Shown here: positions 1 to 7,765 of the stretch, piece by piece | How the letters are laid out: each line of letters begins with the position of its first letter | Position numbering within the stretch: position 1 is the first letter of the stretch | Source: a virus | Strand: one strand, 5' to 3' | Length of the DNA stretch: 64,000 nt | IMG/VR virus record: IMGVR_UViG_3300047546_001733 | Span: 1 to 64,000 of that record | Translations under genes and position numbers: made by a program | Notes under the pieces: model-generated | Database searches by the model: none | Seen by the model: only the letters and a program-made list of their open reading frames with translations | Told to the model about the DNA's origin: nothing

Positions 1-121
1 AGGCTTTGAAGTATTGTAGTGCGGTCTACGACTTTGTAACGCAGTAAACGCTTTCCCTCTGCTTCCCCTTGAAAAAGTGGGAGGTAGGGGGTAGGGGGTC
101 CCCCTCCCCGCTCCGTAAGAA

Positions 122-157
122 AACCCCCACGCCATTACTGGCTGGGGGCTTCTTTGT
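122..157 (-). terminator. Rho-independent terminator
   Basis: A CCCCCA/TGGGGG stem directly after the last leftward gene is followed, on the minus strand, by TTTTCTT. Confidence 0.75.
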
Positions 158-368
158 AGTGTAAAGGGTAGCGATTACGAAACCACTCCATATACGCAAG
201 AGCCATATGAAACATCATGTAGTCGTAGGCTTCATCGCCAATGAACGAAGTTGAATCTACATCCTTATCCGTGTTGAAGTAGATTTCGCTGTTGTGCTCG
301 TGAACCATACGGTGGAGAGTGTTGAAACATTCCCCACCGTAGATTTCTGGCATCTGAATCTTATTCAT
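135..368 (-). CDS. Hypothetical phage protein, 77 aa
   Basis: Not recognised. An acidic, aromatic-rich small protein without obvious motif. The ATG at 368 overlaps the TGA of the upstream gene (TGATG), with an AAGG element upstream; a GTG one codon earlier (371) is possible. It is the last gene of a two-gene unit read from the sigma70 promoter at 663-691. Confidence 0.65.
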   Translation of the reverse strand: MNKIQMPEIYGGECFNTLHRMVHEHNSEIYFNTDKDVDSTSFIGDEAYDYMMFHMALAYMEWFRNRYPLHYKEAPSQ

Positions 369-628
369 CACGCCAACACCTTTGACAACAACGACACAGG
401 AGTCATGTCCGAGAACAAACCATGGAAGTGAGCAAACTTACCAAACGAACCATACTCACCACGGAAGCGTTCGGCAACCAAGTGCATCAACGTCTGGTCA
501 ATCTTTTTCTCGTACCAGTGACCCGAGTTCTTGAAACGAACCACAATCGTGTTCTGGTCGGGAATCAACGCAACACGGTCAACAGCCGACGAACGGTCAT
601 TCGAAACATTCACAATTACAGTCTTCAT
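368..628 (-). CDS. Hypothetical phage protein, 86 aa
   Basis: Not recognised. The first part is beta-rich and basic. I chose the ATG at 628 because AAGGAG sits 9-10 nt upstream; the ATG at 637 would lie only one base from that site. It is the first gene of the leftmost unit. Confidence 0.65.
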   Translation of the reverse strand: MKTVIVNVSNDRSSAVDRVALIPDQNTIVVRFKNSGHWYEKKIDQTLMHLVAERFRGEYGSFGKFAHFHGLFSDMTPVSLLSKVLA

Positions 629-662
629 AAAAGTCATTCTCCTTAATTAAGATTACTCTGTA

Positions 663-691
663 AGTATACCACACAATCAAACTCTTGTCAA
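663..691 (-). promoter_or_regulatory. Sigma70 promoter
   Basis: TTGACA, 17-nt spacer, TATACT with extended TGG, minus strand; drives the two leftmost genes. Confidence 0.8.
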
Positions 692-695
692 GCCC

Positions 696-923
696 CTAAT
701 AATCTTCGCCGTCATCTTCAGCAACATACTCAATCTTCATCGTCACAAACTTGTCGTACAACATCACAAGTGTGCGAGCCTGTCTGACCAAGTGTGGCAA
801 AGCCATAGCCTCGTACCCACTCCAGTCCACAGTACGTGTGTCAACTGCGTCCATCAACTTCTCAACACAAATCTCAAGGTCATGGCTAGTGTTCTCAAAC
901 GCGCAATACGATAATGTAGGCAA
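696..923 (-). CDS. Hypothetical phage protein, 75 aa
   Basis: Not recognised; mostly helical with an acidic C-terminus. The start is TTG: a full AGGAGG lies 7 nt upstream and there is no better codon. Single-gene unit with its own boxed promoter at 955-998. Confidence 0.65.
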   Translation of the reverse strand: MPTLSYCAFENTSHDLEICVEKLMDAVDTRTVDWSGYEAMALPHLVRQARTLVMLYDKFVTMKIEYVAEDDGEDY

Positions 924-954
924 CTCAACACCTCCTCTTCATTACTACTCTTAG

Positions 955-998
955 ATTATAGCACAGAATAACAGAGCGTGCATTAAAATAAGATGAGA
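955..998 (-). promoter_or_regulatory. Boxed promoter (TCTCAT class)
   Basis: Distal box TCTCAT, 5-nt gap, proximal box TTTAAT, about 21-nt spacer, extended -10 TGC-TATAAT. First of about eighteen such promoters; none has a recognisable -35. Confidence 0.75.
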
Positions 999-1034
999 GA
1001 TTAGGGGGTAGGGGGTGCCCCTCCCCCGCCCATA

Positions 1035-1072
1035 CGAAAACCCCCACCGAGGATGGTGGGGGCTTCTTTTTT
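1035..1072 (-). terminator. Bidirectional terminator
   Basis: CCCCCACC/GGTGGGGG stem flanked by AAAA and TTTTTT, immediately after the 73-aa gene. Confidence 0.75.
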
Positions 1073-1074
1073 AT

Positions 1075-1296
1075 TTATCGAATGATTGTTGCTTTAATAT
1101 TATGCTTTAACAGGAAGTCAATGATACCAAAGTAGTTTTCGTTTTCAAGAAGTTCGGTGAACTCGTCGTCGTATTCAGTGGGTATCGTTTCCATGTCGAA
1201 CACCACGATACTGTCATAGATAGGTCCGCAGTTACCATCAGAAGCCACGTAGAAAGAAAACTCGCCGTTAATCTCAATGGTCTGTATGTTACTCAT
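1075..1296 (-). CDS. Hypothetical phage protein, 73 aa
   Basis: Not recognised; acidic, beta strands first then helix. Its ATG overlaps the preceding stop by 4 nt (ATGA), and GGAGAGAAT precedes it, indicating translational coupling. Third gene of a three-gene unit. Confidence 0.65.
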   Translation of the reverse strand: MSNIQTIEINGEFSFYVASDGNCGPIYDSIVVFDMETIPTEYDDEFTELLENENYFGIIDFLLKHNIKATIIR

Positions 1297-1565
1297 ATTC
1301 TCTCCAAATATAAATTACCGCCGACAACTACCAAGTGTAACTGATACGGCTGTAATAACTCATTAATCTCATCCAGCATATCATCAACCACATAGACTAT
1401 AGCACCGAGCTGGGTTTCGTCGTCTAATTTAAACTCTGGTTTTACAAACTTACTATAGAACGAATATTGTTTCCAGTACCACTGGTAACTGCCAAGATTA
1501 TCTCCCAGCAGTACCAGTGTCGGGTTAGTACGGAACGAACGAACCAAATCAGTTATTGTCTTCAA
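1293..1565 (-). CDS. Hypothetical phage protein, 90 aa
   Basis: Not recognised; rich in Tyr/Trp in the centre (around residues 27-37). The start is TTG with GAGGA 6 nt upstream. Overlaps the upstream gene by 17 nt. Confidence 0.65.
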   Translation of the reverse strand: MKTITDLVRSFRTNPTLVLLGDNLGSYQWYWKQYSFYSKFVKPEFKLDDETQLGAIVYVVDDMLDEINELLQPYQLHLVVVGGNLYLERI

Positions 1566-1998
1566 CGGATTCCTCTGGCGTGTCTAGCATAGTGAGAAAC
1601 TTGCTAATCTTGTAAACTGATTCATACGAACCATCACGCATCAAGTAGCAAAGACACATCCAAAACGACTCAAATCGCACACTCAACTCACGCAATTCTT
1701 CGATGTAATCATCCTTGTATATTGCCTCCGTAATGAGACTGGTCATTGACCAAAACAGAATATTCTCTTTCTTTGGTGTTTCCGGCTTGTCTTCAGTCTC
1801 GTTTACTTCCTCGATGATAGTTTCGATGTCGTCGCCGAGAGAATCAACATCACGCTCCCACTGACGAATGTTAGAAAGTACATCATTGATGTAGTCTACA
1901 GCAGACTCAAGGTCACTGTAATCAAAACTCTGATACAACTCACGAGCCTTGCCCTTGACAACTTCCAAGTCACCAGCAAACTTCTTAATGTCGCTCAT
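1549..1998 (-). CDS. Hypothetical coiled-coil phage protein, 149 aa
   Basis: Not recognised; strongly acidic and helical, heptad-like over roughly residues 5-75. I chose the ATG at 1998, which has GAGGAG five bases upstream; the ATG at 2010 overlaps that site itself. Heads a three-gene unit under the sigma70 promoter at 2031-2059. Confidence 0.7.
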   Translation of the reverse strand: MSDIKKFAGDLEVVKGKARELYQSFDYSDLESAVDYINDVLSNIRQWERDVDSLGDDIETIIEEVNETEDKPETPKKENILFWSMTSLITEAIYKDDYIEELRELSVRFESFWMCLCYLMRDGSYESVYKISKFLTMLDTPEESVEDNN

Positions 1999-2030
1999 AA
2001 CGCTCCTCATATAATCATTACTACTCTGTT

Positions 2031-2059
2031 AGTATACCACAGGTCGGACTACTTGTCAA
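2031..2059 (-). promoter_or_regulatory. Sigma70 promoter
   Basis: TTGACA-17-TATACT with extended TGG. It overlaps the 3' end of the 83-aa gene. Confidence 0.8.
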
Positions 2060-2300
2060 GCAACGGTGCTTTGAATACCTTCATCTGTTTCTCATGCAAC
2101 TTCTCGTAATGCTTCTGGTTATCCATATCCATTACCGAGATGTCGTGAGCGTAGACGCTTCCAGCCTCTTCAGCCCAACCGAACACGAAACACAAAGGGG
2201 TAGCCGTGTTGACTTGTCCGATAATCTTCGCATACCAACCACCGTACCAAACCCAGTCGCCCTTTTTGAATCCCAGTGCCTTCGCAGTTTTGTTACTCAC
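2049..2300 (-). CDS. Hypothetical phage protein, 83 aa
   Basis: Not recognised; N-terminal stretch rich in Trp and Gly (residues 15-23), possibly a small beta barrel. GTG start with AAAGGA upstream. Single-gene unit. Confidence 0.65.
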   Translation of the reverse strand: MSNKTAKALGFKKGDWVWYGGWYAKIIGQVNTATPLCFVFGWAEEAGSVYAHDISVMDMDNQKHYEKLHEKQMKVFKAPLLDK

Positions 2301-2331
2301 GTTCGTTTCCTTTCTTCTTGACTACCTTTGT

Positions 2332-2375
2332 ATTATAGCACGGAATTGCAGGTAATACATTAAAGCCAGATGAGA
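2332..2375 (-). promoter_or_regulatory. Boxed promoter
   Basis: TCTCAT, TTTAAT, then TGC-TATAAT; drives the 83-aa gene. Confidence 0.75.
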
Positions 2376-2433
2376 ATTTAGGGGGTAGGGGGTGCCCCAG
2401 CCCCGAGGGCTTCGAAAAGCCCCCGGGATATAC

Positions 2434-2820
2434 CTAGGGTTGCACACGCTCAAGACATAACAACAACTGATAACCACGTCGTATGAAGTAATAATTGATA
2501 CCATACGTACCTGTATTTGGTCGCCATTCCATAAGGTACTTATACGCCTCGGCTTCCACAATCGCATACTTCACATGGTCTGCCTGTGACGCAAAAGACA
2601 CATCATTTAAAATCTCAAACATAATGGGCTGTGGTAGCATACGCAACAGAGAAACCCACGCAATAGCATACCAGTCGTGATGCGGGAGGACATGGTCTTC
2701 GTGTAACCCAAACTCTCGAATAACAACACCCGTGTGTCCATTGTCAAATACTTCAACATTGTTACCTGTATACAAATCATGTGCATACGCAAACAACTCA
2801 CAGTTAGTCCAAATACTCAT
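2434..2820 (-). CDS. Hypothetical phage protein, 128 aa
   Basis: Not recognised; mixed alpha/beta with many aromatic residues. GGAG lies close upstream of the ATG. It faces away from the rightward gene pair at 3014, so 2820-3014 is a divergent promoter region. Confidence 0.65.
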   Translation of the reverse strand: MSIWTNCELFAYAHDLYTGNNVEVFDNGHTGVVIREFGLHEDHVLPHHDWYAIAWVSLLRMLPQPIMFEILNDVSFASQADHVKYAIVEAEAYKYLMEWRPNTGTYGINYYFIRRGYQLLLCLERVQP

Positions 2821-2849
2821 AATAACTCCTTACTTACTAATCCTTACTT

Positions 2850-2878
2850 AGTATACCACATTTGAATTGTAAAATCAA
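2850..2878 (-). promoter_or_regulatory. Sigma70 promoter
   Basis: TTGATT-17-TATACT with extended TGG; drives the 128-aa gene. Confidence 0.75.
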
Positions 2879-2937
2879 GTTTTAAATTTTGAATTTTGAA
2901 TTTTAGTTTATGGAGTTTTTTTTTGATAGTTTTTTTT

Positions 2938-2982
2938 TCTCATCTACTTTTAATGTTATTCTGGTAGTTTCTGTGGTATACT
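2938..2982 (+). promoter_or_regulatory. Boxed promoter, rightward copy
   Basis: TCTCAT, 5 nt, TTTAAT, 22 nt, TGG-TATACT. The only rightward member of the class, which shows that the boxes travel with promoter direction. Confidence 0.75.
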
Positions 2983-3013
2983 AAGAATGTAGTCGAAGAG
3001 AGGAGATTTTTAC

Positions 3014-3508
3014 ATGAGCACTTTTGATTTGAAGACGTGGCAAGACCGACAGAAGTTTATCTATCAGGTGGGGCTTAATCATCGCATTGTACTGGGTAAT
3101 GAGTTTGAGCGGAAGTTTCGTGAAGTAGTCGCAGTCGTAACTACCGCAGACTCTGGTGAACCGAATACGTATGACCACATCTGGAGTTACGGTCAGTTTT
3201 CTGATTATCCTATGTGGAATGCTCGGGCTGTGATTCGCTCTGTACTTGAGAGTAATTCGTTGAGATACTTCATTGTGTACCAGACAAGCATAACAGAGCC
3301 GACACAGAACGAAGTAGACTGGTTGCGCCGTATTGCACGAATAGGCTGGGGTTTGGGTCTTCATATGCAGGACGTGGTACGCTTGACTTACGACAATCAC
3401 CTACCAATGTTCAGCCCCAATTATGAACCCAACATGGAATCACAGTTATGGAATGACACACCACTTTGGAAAGCAATCAATACTAAATTAACGGCGGTGG
3501 CAGAATGA
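3014..3508 (+). CDS. Hypothetical phage protein, 164 aa
   Basis: Not recognised. An aromatic, mixed alpha/beta protein without a visible motif. AGAGGAG stands upstream of the ATG. It forms, with the next gene (4-nt overlap), the only rightward unit inside the left array. Confidence 0.7.
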   Translation: MSTFDLKTWQDRQKFIYQVGLNHRIVLGNEFERKFREVVAVVTTADSGEPNTYDHIWSYGQFSDYPMWNARAVIRSVLESNSLRYFIVYQTSITEPTQNEVDWLRRIARIGWGLGLHMQDVVRLTYDNHLPMFSPNYEPNMESQLWNDTPLWKAINTKLTAVAE

Positions 3509-3714
3509 AAGATTCATTTGTATTTAACGTGCTTGTGTTCGCAGACAAGGAATGGTATATCTACACACAGTGTGATAGTGCACGGTATGCGGAAAAGTGT
3601 TTGGCTCGATTTATTGAGGAAACTCCCCGCAATCAATATCACTCAACGCTGATTACCTTCCTACCACGAAGTGACCGATTACATTCATGGGACTTCTATC
3701 GCCACTGGGAGTAG
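3505..3714 (+). CDS. Hypothetical phage protein, 69 aa
   Basis: Not recognised. ATGA-coupled to the preceding gene; ends in TAG shortly before a strong terminator. Aromatic, basic in the second half. Confidence 0.65.
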   Translation: MKDSFVFNVLVFADKEWYIYTQCDSARYAEKCLARFIEETPRNQYHSTLITFLPRSDRLHSWDFYRHWE

Positions 3715-3732
3715 TCCCGCATCTCAAAAAAA

Positions 3733-3785
3733 AAATTAATACGGAGCACCCCATATACCTAAGTGCGGGGTGTTCTGTATTAATT
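3733..3785. terminator. Bidirectional terminator between convergent units
   Basis: GGAGCACCCC/GGGGTGTTCT stem inside a larger AATTAATAC/GTATTAATT palindrome; lies between the rightward pair and the leftward unit ending at 3827. Confidence 0.75.
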
Positions 3786-3826
3786 AGGGGCAGGGGGTCC
3801 CCCTACCCCCAAAAAAAGCCTTGACC

Positions 3827-4114
3827 CTATGGATTATCCATAGAGTCAAAGGTTTTGCTCATCGCTTTTTGCATCAGTTCGGAATACAGGGCAACACGTT
3901 TGTCAAGGTTGGCTTGCCACATATCTTCCGTTTCTTGGGCACGAATACGCACCGCACGCCACAACTCAACGAATTGCTGATATTGATGCAAGTCTTGAAA
4001 CTGTGAATCTGGGTCTTGCAACTTCTGCGCTTGCTCCATGAAGTGAATCATCATAGATTCAAGCATACGTTGTGCGTTCTTAACCAACATCTGAAAGTCT
4101 TGTTCATTATTCAT
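3827..4114 (-). CDS. Hypothetical helical phage protein, 95 aa
   Basis: Not recognised; almost entirely helical, rich in Gln, Met and Ala, probably a coiled coil. Overlaps the upstream gene by 8 nt; GGGAG lies about 12 nt before the ATG. Confidence 0.65.
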   Translation of the reverse strand: MNNEQDFQMLVKNAQRMLESMMIHFMEQAQKLQDPDSQFQDLHQYQQFVELWRAVRIRAQETEDMWQANLDKRVALYSELMQKAMSKTFDSMDNP

Positions 4115-4385
4115 CGTTGAAGCTTCTCCCTAATTGAAAAAGAATGTCAATGTACTGCGTGAACTCGTTAATTTCTTCTCGTGTCTGGTATGGCTCGCTT
4201 GGCTTCAAGTCTGGGCACTCACGCAAGAAGTTTGGACCATCACAGTCTTCCTCAAGGTATACATAATCACTATCGTGAACACTGAACACGGAAGGAATGA
4301 AGTATACCGTGTTGAATACTGACCACGGAACACGTAAGAATCCATGACCGTCTGTACTTAACCACATCGCATTGTACTCTTGCAT
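4107..4385 (-). CDS. Hypothetical phage protein, 92 aa
   Basis: Not recognised; acidic, with an aromatic N-terminal half. GAGGAG upstream of the ATG. First gene of a two-gene unit. Confidence 0.65.
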   Translation of the reverse strand: MQEYNAMWLSTDGHGFLRVPWSVFNTVYFIPSVFSVHDSDYVYLEEDCDGPNFLRECPDLKPSEPYQTREEINEFTQYIDILFQLGRSFNDE

Positions 4386-4414
4386 CGCACTCTCCTCTTC
4401 TTGACTACATATGT

Positions 4415-4459
4415 ATTATACCACGGAATCTATTATCTGTACATTAGTAACTAATGAGA
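4415..4459 (-). promoter_or_regulatory. Boxed promoter
   Basis: TCTCAT, ACTAAT, 22 nt, TGG-TATAAT; drives the 92- and 95-aa genes. Confidence 0.75.
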
Positions 4460-4578
4460 ATCAGGTGGGGGTAGGGGGACCCCCTACCCCCTAAACCCAA
4501 AAACCGATTATGATTTTTGGATTTTTAATTTTTTCCATTTTTCAATTTTTTGATTTTTGGATTTAGGGGTGGTGTATT

Positions 4579-5301
4579 TTAGTGGTAATTGAAACCGATA
4601 ACCCGAGGAGTTTCGAGACTTGGTAATGATGCAGGTGAACACAGCATACATTCAGCGCATTTAACTCGCCCCTTCGTAATCTGATTTGGACACGTTACAA
4701 GTTTAACAGCACCGAGTTGTTCGCTTGTCGGCTTGTTCTTTACATTAATAACCAATGTTGTCATCCAGCCTAACCAGCGGGCATGATGCACTTCGTCGAC
4801 AGTGTCACAGGAAGCCATAAACCACTTTTTGAGTGGTTGCACTGCATCGTAACGCCACCCATGAGTGTACCCGATACTCTTTACACCGACAGCGTCAAGT
4901 TGCTCACACGCCCACACTTGTGCGTTGATGTATTCAACACTTGGGGCGTCATTGTCAAATACATCACCTGATACGTGCCAACGTATGGTATCAATACGCT
5001 TTGCTTGTGTAACGCCTTTACCTTTCTCAAGAGCACGCAGGTCAAGAAACTTTTTGACAGCAACACGTAACTTTAGACCATCAACAATACCGGCTTTTTC
5101 TTGGTGAATGTTTGTGCGCCCCTTTTTGGTGTAGCACGTTGACACACGCCCAAACTTTGTACGCTTTTCGAGTGCATACTCATTAGGATTAGGATGCAAC
5201 ATACAAGAGCGGGGGCATGATACACCTGTTTCATTGTACGTAACAGCAACGTTCTTACCTGTGGTCAATTTGCGGTCACCGCTTTGCATTACAAACTTCA
5301 T
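4579..5301 (-). CDS. GP88-like phage protein, 240 aa
   Basis: Resembles the phage GP88 group, whose biochemical role I do not know. Visible support: cysteine-rich N-terminal stretch (SCPRSCMLHP), the HVSGDVF motif near the middle typical of that group, a following YTHGW stretch, and a C-terminal cysteine cluster (CPNQ...CAECMLC) that could bind metal or Fe-S. The start at 5301 has GGAGG five bases upstream; longer in-frame starts run into the promoter. Largest protein of the left array, alone under its own promoter. Confidence 0.6.
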   Translation of the reverse strand: MKFVMQSGDRKLTTGKNVAVTYNETGVSCPRSCMLHPNPNEYALEKRTKFGRVSTCYTKKGRTNIHQEKAGIVDGLKLRVAVKKFLDLRALEKGKGVTQAKRIDTIRWHVSGDVFDNDAPSVEYINAQVWACEQLDAVGVKSIGYTHGWRYDAVQPLKKWFMASCDTVDEVHHARWLGWMTTLVINVKNKPTSEQLGAVKLVTCPNQITKGRVKCAECMLCSPASLPSLETPRVIGFNYH

Positions 5302-5329
5302 AACATCCTCCATCACTTGATTACATCTT

Positions 5330-5374
5330 ATTATAGCACAGATTATCATTAAGTAGTATGAGAATTAGATTAGA
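5330..5374 (-). promoter_or_regulatory. Boxed promoter
   Basis: TCTAAT, TCTCAT, 22 nt, TGC-TATAAT; drives the GP88-like gene. Confidence 0.75.
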
Positions 5375-5488
5375 GCACGGTAGTCTATAATAGTATATAC
5401 GAAAATTGCATATTTGCAAATACCTAAGTGCTAAGTAATTGAGCAGTAGGGGGTAGGGGGTCCCCCTGCCCCTGATAACCCGCCCACT

Positions 5489-5866
5489 CTATACATCATC
5501 GTATAGAGTAGGTAGATTACGGAGGATTTCAAAGCCGTTCGCCAACTTAGTTAAGGCACGCCCGATTTGGTCGGCTCGAACGTATTGGTCTTTTCCTAAA
5601 TCTTTCATGTCAGTTAACAAACTAGATTCAGCCTGTTGTACAGCACGGAGTAGATTGTTACCGACTCCCTTGAGATTCTCCTCAAAGTATACCCAATAGG
5701 AAGTAGGCTCACCAGCAAACTCGTATTGTGTTGCACAGATGCGAATCTCATCACGCTCAAATACTTCAATCATCTGTAACTCGCCACGCATTACAATCCA
5801 AAGGGAACGGCGTTCCTCGGCTGTCAGTTGTGGTATCAATTCCCGAATCTGTGTACTTGCGTTCAT
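5489..5866 (-). CDS. Hypothetical phage protein, 125 aa
   Basis: Not recognised; helical, acidic. The ATG at 5866 has GAGGA at the right distance, and it begins 1 nt after the stop of the zinc-ribbon gene 5868-6029; the longer open frame to 5959 would overlap that gene and is rejected. Third element of the tmRNA unit. Confidence 0.65.
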   Translation of the reverse strand: MNASTQIRELIPQLTAEERRSLWIVMRGELQMIEVFERDEIRICATQYEFAGEPTSYWVYFEENLKGVGNNLLRAVQQAESSLLTDMKDLGKDQYVRADQIGRALTKLANGFEILRNLPTLYDDV

Positions 5867-5867
5867 A

Positions 5868-6029
5868 CTAGTCCTCACTTTCATAAGGTCTGCGTAATCC
5901 GTTCTCGTCAAACAACCTATCGTAACACGAACCACACACGTTAATGTCCCGCTGTGCATAGATTACTAAAATAATTTCTTCAGACCACTGTTCAATACCA
6001 CACTCTTCACAAAACTGCGTTTCTTCCAT
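5868..6029 (-). CDS. Small zinc-ribbon protein, 53 aa
   Basis: A short gene with GAGGAG upstream of the ATG. Two CxxC pairs (Cys7/Cys10 and Cys32/Cys35) form a likely zinc ribbon; the rest is acidic. It lies 22 nt downstream of the tmRNA 3' end on the same strand, so it is probably made from the same transcript after RNA processing. Confidence 0.7.
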   Translation of the reverse strand: MEETQFCEECGIEQWSEEIILVIYAQRDINVCGSCYDRLFDENGLRRPYESED

Positions 6030-6051
6030 CTTGCTCTCCTCTTATTAATAA

Positions 6052-6184
6052 TGGTGGAGATGGGCGGAATTGAACCGCCGTCCAAAACTCGGTGCGTCAC
6101 TTAAGACGACGGACTTTCACGTCTTTCCATGGGCAGTTATCGCTACTCGTCCATGCCGAACCTTGTCGATACCATGTCATCCCC
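6052..6184 (-). ncRNA. ssrA: Minimal tmRNA (133 nt)
   Basis: tmRNA carries alanine to stalled ribosomes. The 5' end has GGGG.TGA..TGG.ATCGAC and the 3' end has GGACGGCGGTTCAATTCC followed by CATCTCC and ACCA, both close to bacterial tmRNA ends. The 7-bp acceptor stem keeps the G3-U70 pair and A73 that AlaRS reads. The D-like loop and a 9-bp P2 helix (AAGGTTCGG with CCGAGTTTT) follow. Inside P2 are only about 60 nt forming two hairpins (CATGG/CCATG and AAGACG/CGTCTT), where bacterial tmRNAs have about 270 nt with a tag frame and pseudoknots. No frame ends in a normal AA degron; the best-placed resume codon would give Ala-His-Gly-Lys-Thr. It has its own promoter 10 nt upstream. Confidence 0.85.
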
Positions 6185-6194
6185 TTACTCTCTT

Positions 6195-6239
6195 ATTATA
6201 ACACAGACCACACCAAAGTAAAATGAGAATCAGATGAGA
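6195..6239 (-). promoter_or_regulatory. Boxed promoter of the tmRNA
   Basis: TCTCAT, TCTCAT, 22 nt, TGT-TATAAT; both boxes perfect. Confidence 0.8.
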
Positions 6240-6281
6240 GGTTTAGGGGGTAGGGGGTCCCCCTGCCCCGCTGTAAACCAT

Positions 6282-6611
6282 TTACAGCAGGGACTTAATT
6301 GCATCTCGTGCAATTTTTAATTGGTTAGGGTCTATTGTTAATTGCCCGCTGAAGTCGTGTATAAAAACCCGCACAGTGTAATTAGCATACAGTTGATTAT
6401 ATATACAGTAAGTAACATCTTTAGCATATGACTTACCGTGGCAAATTTCAGCAACGACACCAGAGATACGCAATATTCTAATATCCTTGCCAACATAACT
6501 AATAATAGCGTGTTCGATTGCTTCTAACTCTGTCGGTCGTGATGCACTCGGAATTATTTCAGAGTAAACACCATTTTTGTTTGTATAAATTGAAGCACTA
6601 AAATATGACAT
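6282..6611 (-). CDS. Hypothetical phage protein, 109 aa
   Basis: Not recognised; mixed alpha/beta with basic helix at the C-terminus. GAGGA upstream of the ATG, 3 nt after the upstream stop. Second gene of a two-gene unit. Confidence 0.65.
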   Translation of the reverse strand: MSYFSASIYTNKNGVYSEIIPSASRPTELEAIEHAIISYVGKDIRILRISGVVAEICHGKSYAKDVTYCIYNQLYANYTVRVFIHDFSGQLTIDPNQLKIARDAIKSLL

Positions 6612-6614
6612 ACT

Positions 6615-6911
6615 CTATTCCTCTTCTGTTACTGTGATAAGATGGTCGGGGTATACTGTGCATTGTAAACAATCGCAACCGCAACAATCAGAGGTATCTA
6701 CCTCGATGCTCTTACCACGGCGATACCCATACATGAAGATAACGCACTCACGAGCCGAGCCGGTGAAATAGCCGTAATCAGAAAAGTAATCGTGCTCGTC
6801 GTTCTTTTTCATGATACGGTAGCGCACTTTTCCATCACCTGGGCTATACGTCTTGACCATCAATGTCGGATGTCCGTTCATCATCATCATCAATTCACGC
6901 TTGGCGTTCAT
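6615..6911 (-). CDS. Hypothetical Cys-rich phage protein, 98 aa
   Basis: Not recognised. A run of four Met near residues 8-11 and a compact cysteine cluster (CCGCDCLQC) around residues 76-84 that could bind zinc or Fe-S. First gene of its unit. Confidence 0.65.
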   Translation of the reverse strand: MNAKRELMMMMNGHPTLMVKTYSPGDGKVRYRIMKKNDEHDYFSDYGYFTGSARECVIFMYGYRRGKSIEVDTSDCCGCDCLQCTVYPDHLITVTEEE

Positions 6912-6941
6912 CGTGTTCCTCTTTCTCTCGATTACATATGT

Positions 6942-6986
6942 ATTATACCATGGATTTTTGAATTTTAAAATGAGAATTAGATGAGA
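6942..6986 (-). promoter_or_regulatory. Boxed promoter
   Basis: TCTCAT, TCTCAT, 22 nt, TGG-TATAAT; drives the 98- and 109-aa genes. Confidence 0.8.
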
Positions 6987-7018
6987 GGTTTAGGGGGTAG
7001 GGGGTCCCCCTGCCCCGC

Positions 7019-7258
7019 CTACTCCCACTCTAATGTGTTAGTGGCAGGGTTGAAGTACCGAATTGTTTCGCCCCACTCCATACGTGAAATAGGACGTTTC
7101 AACGGGCAAGAAATGCGATACCGACCATCTTGCATCTTACGGACACTAAAGTCACGCAAGCGTTGACCAAAGAATTTCATTGTTTTGCGGTCAAAGAAGT
7201 ACGGTTCATTCTCTGCTACAAGGTACTTAATGCGGTAGATTGTCATGCGTTGTGCCAT
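7019..7258 (-). CDS. Hypothetical phage protein, 79 aa
   Basis: Not recognised; basic, beta-rich. AAGGAG lies 6 nt upstream of the ATG at 7258; the ATG at 7273 precedes that site and is unlikely. Single-gene unit. Confidence 0.65.
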   Translation of the reverse strand: MAQRMTIYRIKYLVAENEPYFFDRKTMKFFGQRLRDFSVRKMQDGRYRISCPLKRPISRMEWGETIRYFNPATNTLEWE

Positions 7259-7286
7259 GTTGTTCTCCTTCACTTGATTACAATTT

Positions 7287-7331
7287 ATTATAGCATAGAT
7301 TTTTGAATTTTAAAATGAGAATTAGGTGAGA
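7287..7331 (-). promoter_or_regulatory. Boxed promoter
   Basis: TCTCAC, TCTCAT, 22 nt, TGC-TATAAT; drives the 79-aa gene. Confidence 0.8.
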
Positions 7332-7388
7332 GATTTAGGGGGTAGGGGGTCCCCCTGCCCCCACTGTAAAACTACAGCAGGGTCACGA

Positions 7389-7445
7389 CTAGTACGACCA
7401 AAAGATAACGACAAGCAATACAGTAAAGATAATAAATCCGCCCAT
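7389..7445 (-). CDS. 18-aa single-pass membrane micropeptide
   Basis: The peptide MGGFIIFTVLLVVIFWSY is one hydrophobic helix with aromatic ends. GAGGAG sits 6 nt upstream of its ATG, just downstream of the 64-aa gene stop. It is not related in sequence to the 27-aa family, but is of the same kind. Without the ribosome site it would not be callable, so moderate confidence. Confidence 0.6.
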   Translation of the reverse strand: MGGFIIFTVLLVVIFWSY

Positions 7446-7456
7446 GCTATTCTCCT

Positions 7457-7651
7457 CTAGAATGGTAATTCACCATCAGAATACGGCTCAAAGTCACCAC
7501 TCACATCCTCATCAAACTCTTCTCGTAGCCAATCCATCAATTCACCAGAAGACTGCTCAAACTCATCCGCTTGCTGTTCCATCAGGAAGTCATGCAATTC
7601 CTCGTCAGAGTATGATGCACGGAGCAGATGAAGATTAGCCAAGTTAGTCAT
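7457..7651 (-). CDS. Hypothetical acidic phage protein, 64 aa
   Basis: Not recognised; very acidic (Glu/Asp-rich throughout), as in DNA-mimic or inhibitor proteins, though no family is visible. AAGGAG upstream. Followed closely by the 18-aa peptide gene. Confidence 0.65.
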   Translation of the reverse strand: MTNLANLHLLRASYSDEELHDFLMEQQADEFEQSSGELMDWLREEFDEDVSGDFEPYSDGELPF

Positions 7652-7679
7652 AACATTCTCCTTCTCTTGATTACATCTT

Positions 7680-7724
7680 ATTATATCACGGATTCTTTAA
7701 TTTTAAAATGAGAATTAGATAAGA
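7680..7724 (-). promoter_or_regulatory. Boxed promoter
   Basis: TCTTAT, TCTCAT, 22 nt, TGA-TATAAT; drives the 64-aa and 18-aa genes. Confidence 0.75.
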
Positions 7725-7765
7725 GGCTTAGGGGGTAGGGGGGTCCCCCTGCCCCCAGAAAAAGT

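Noticed and set aside
5867-5959. N-terminal extension of the gene at 5489
   Set aside because: It overlaps the zinc-ribbon gene and lacks a ribosome site; the ATG at 5866 has one.
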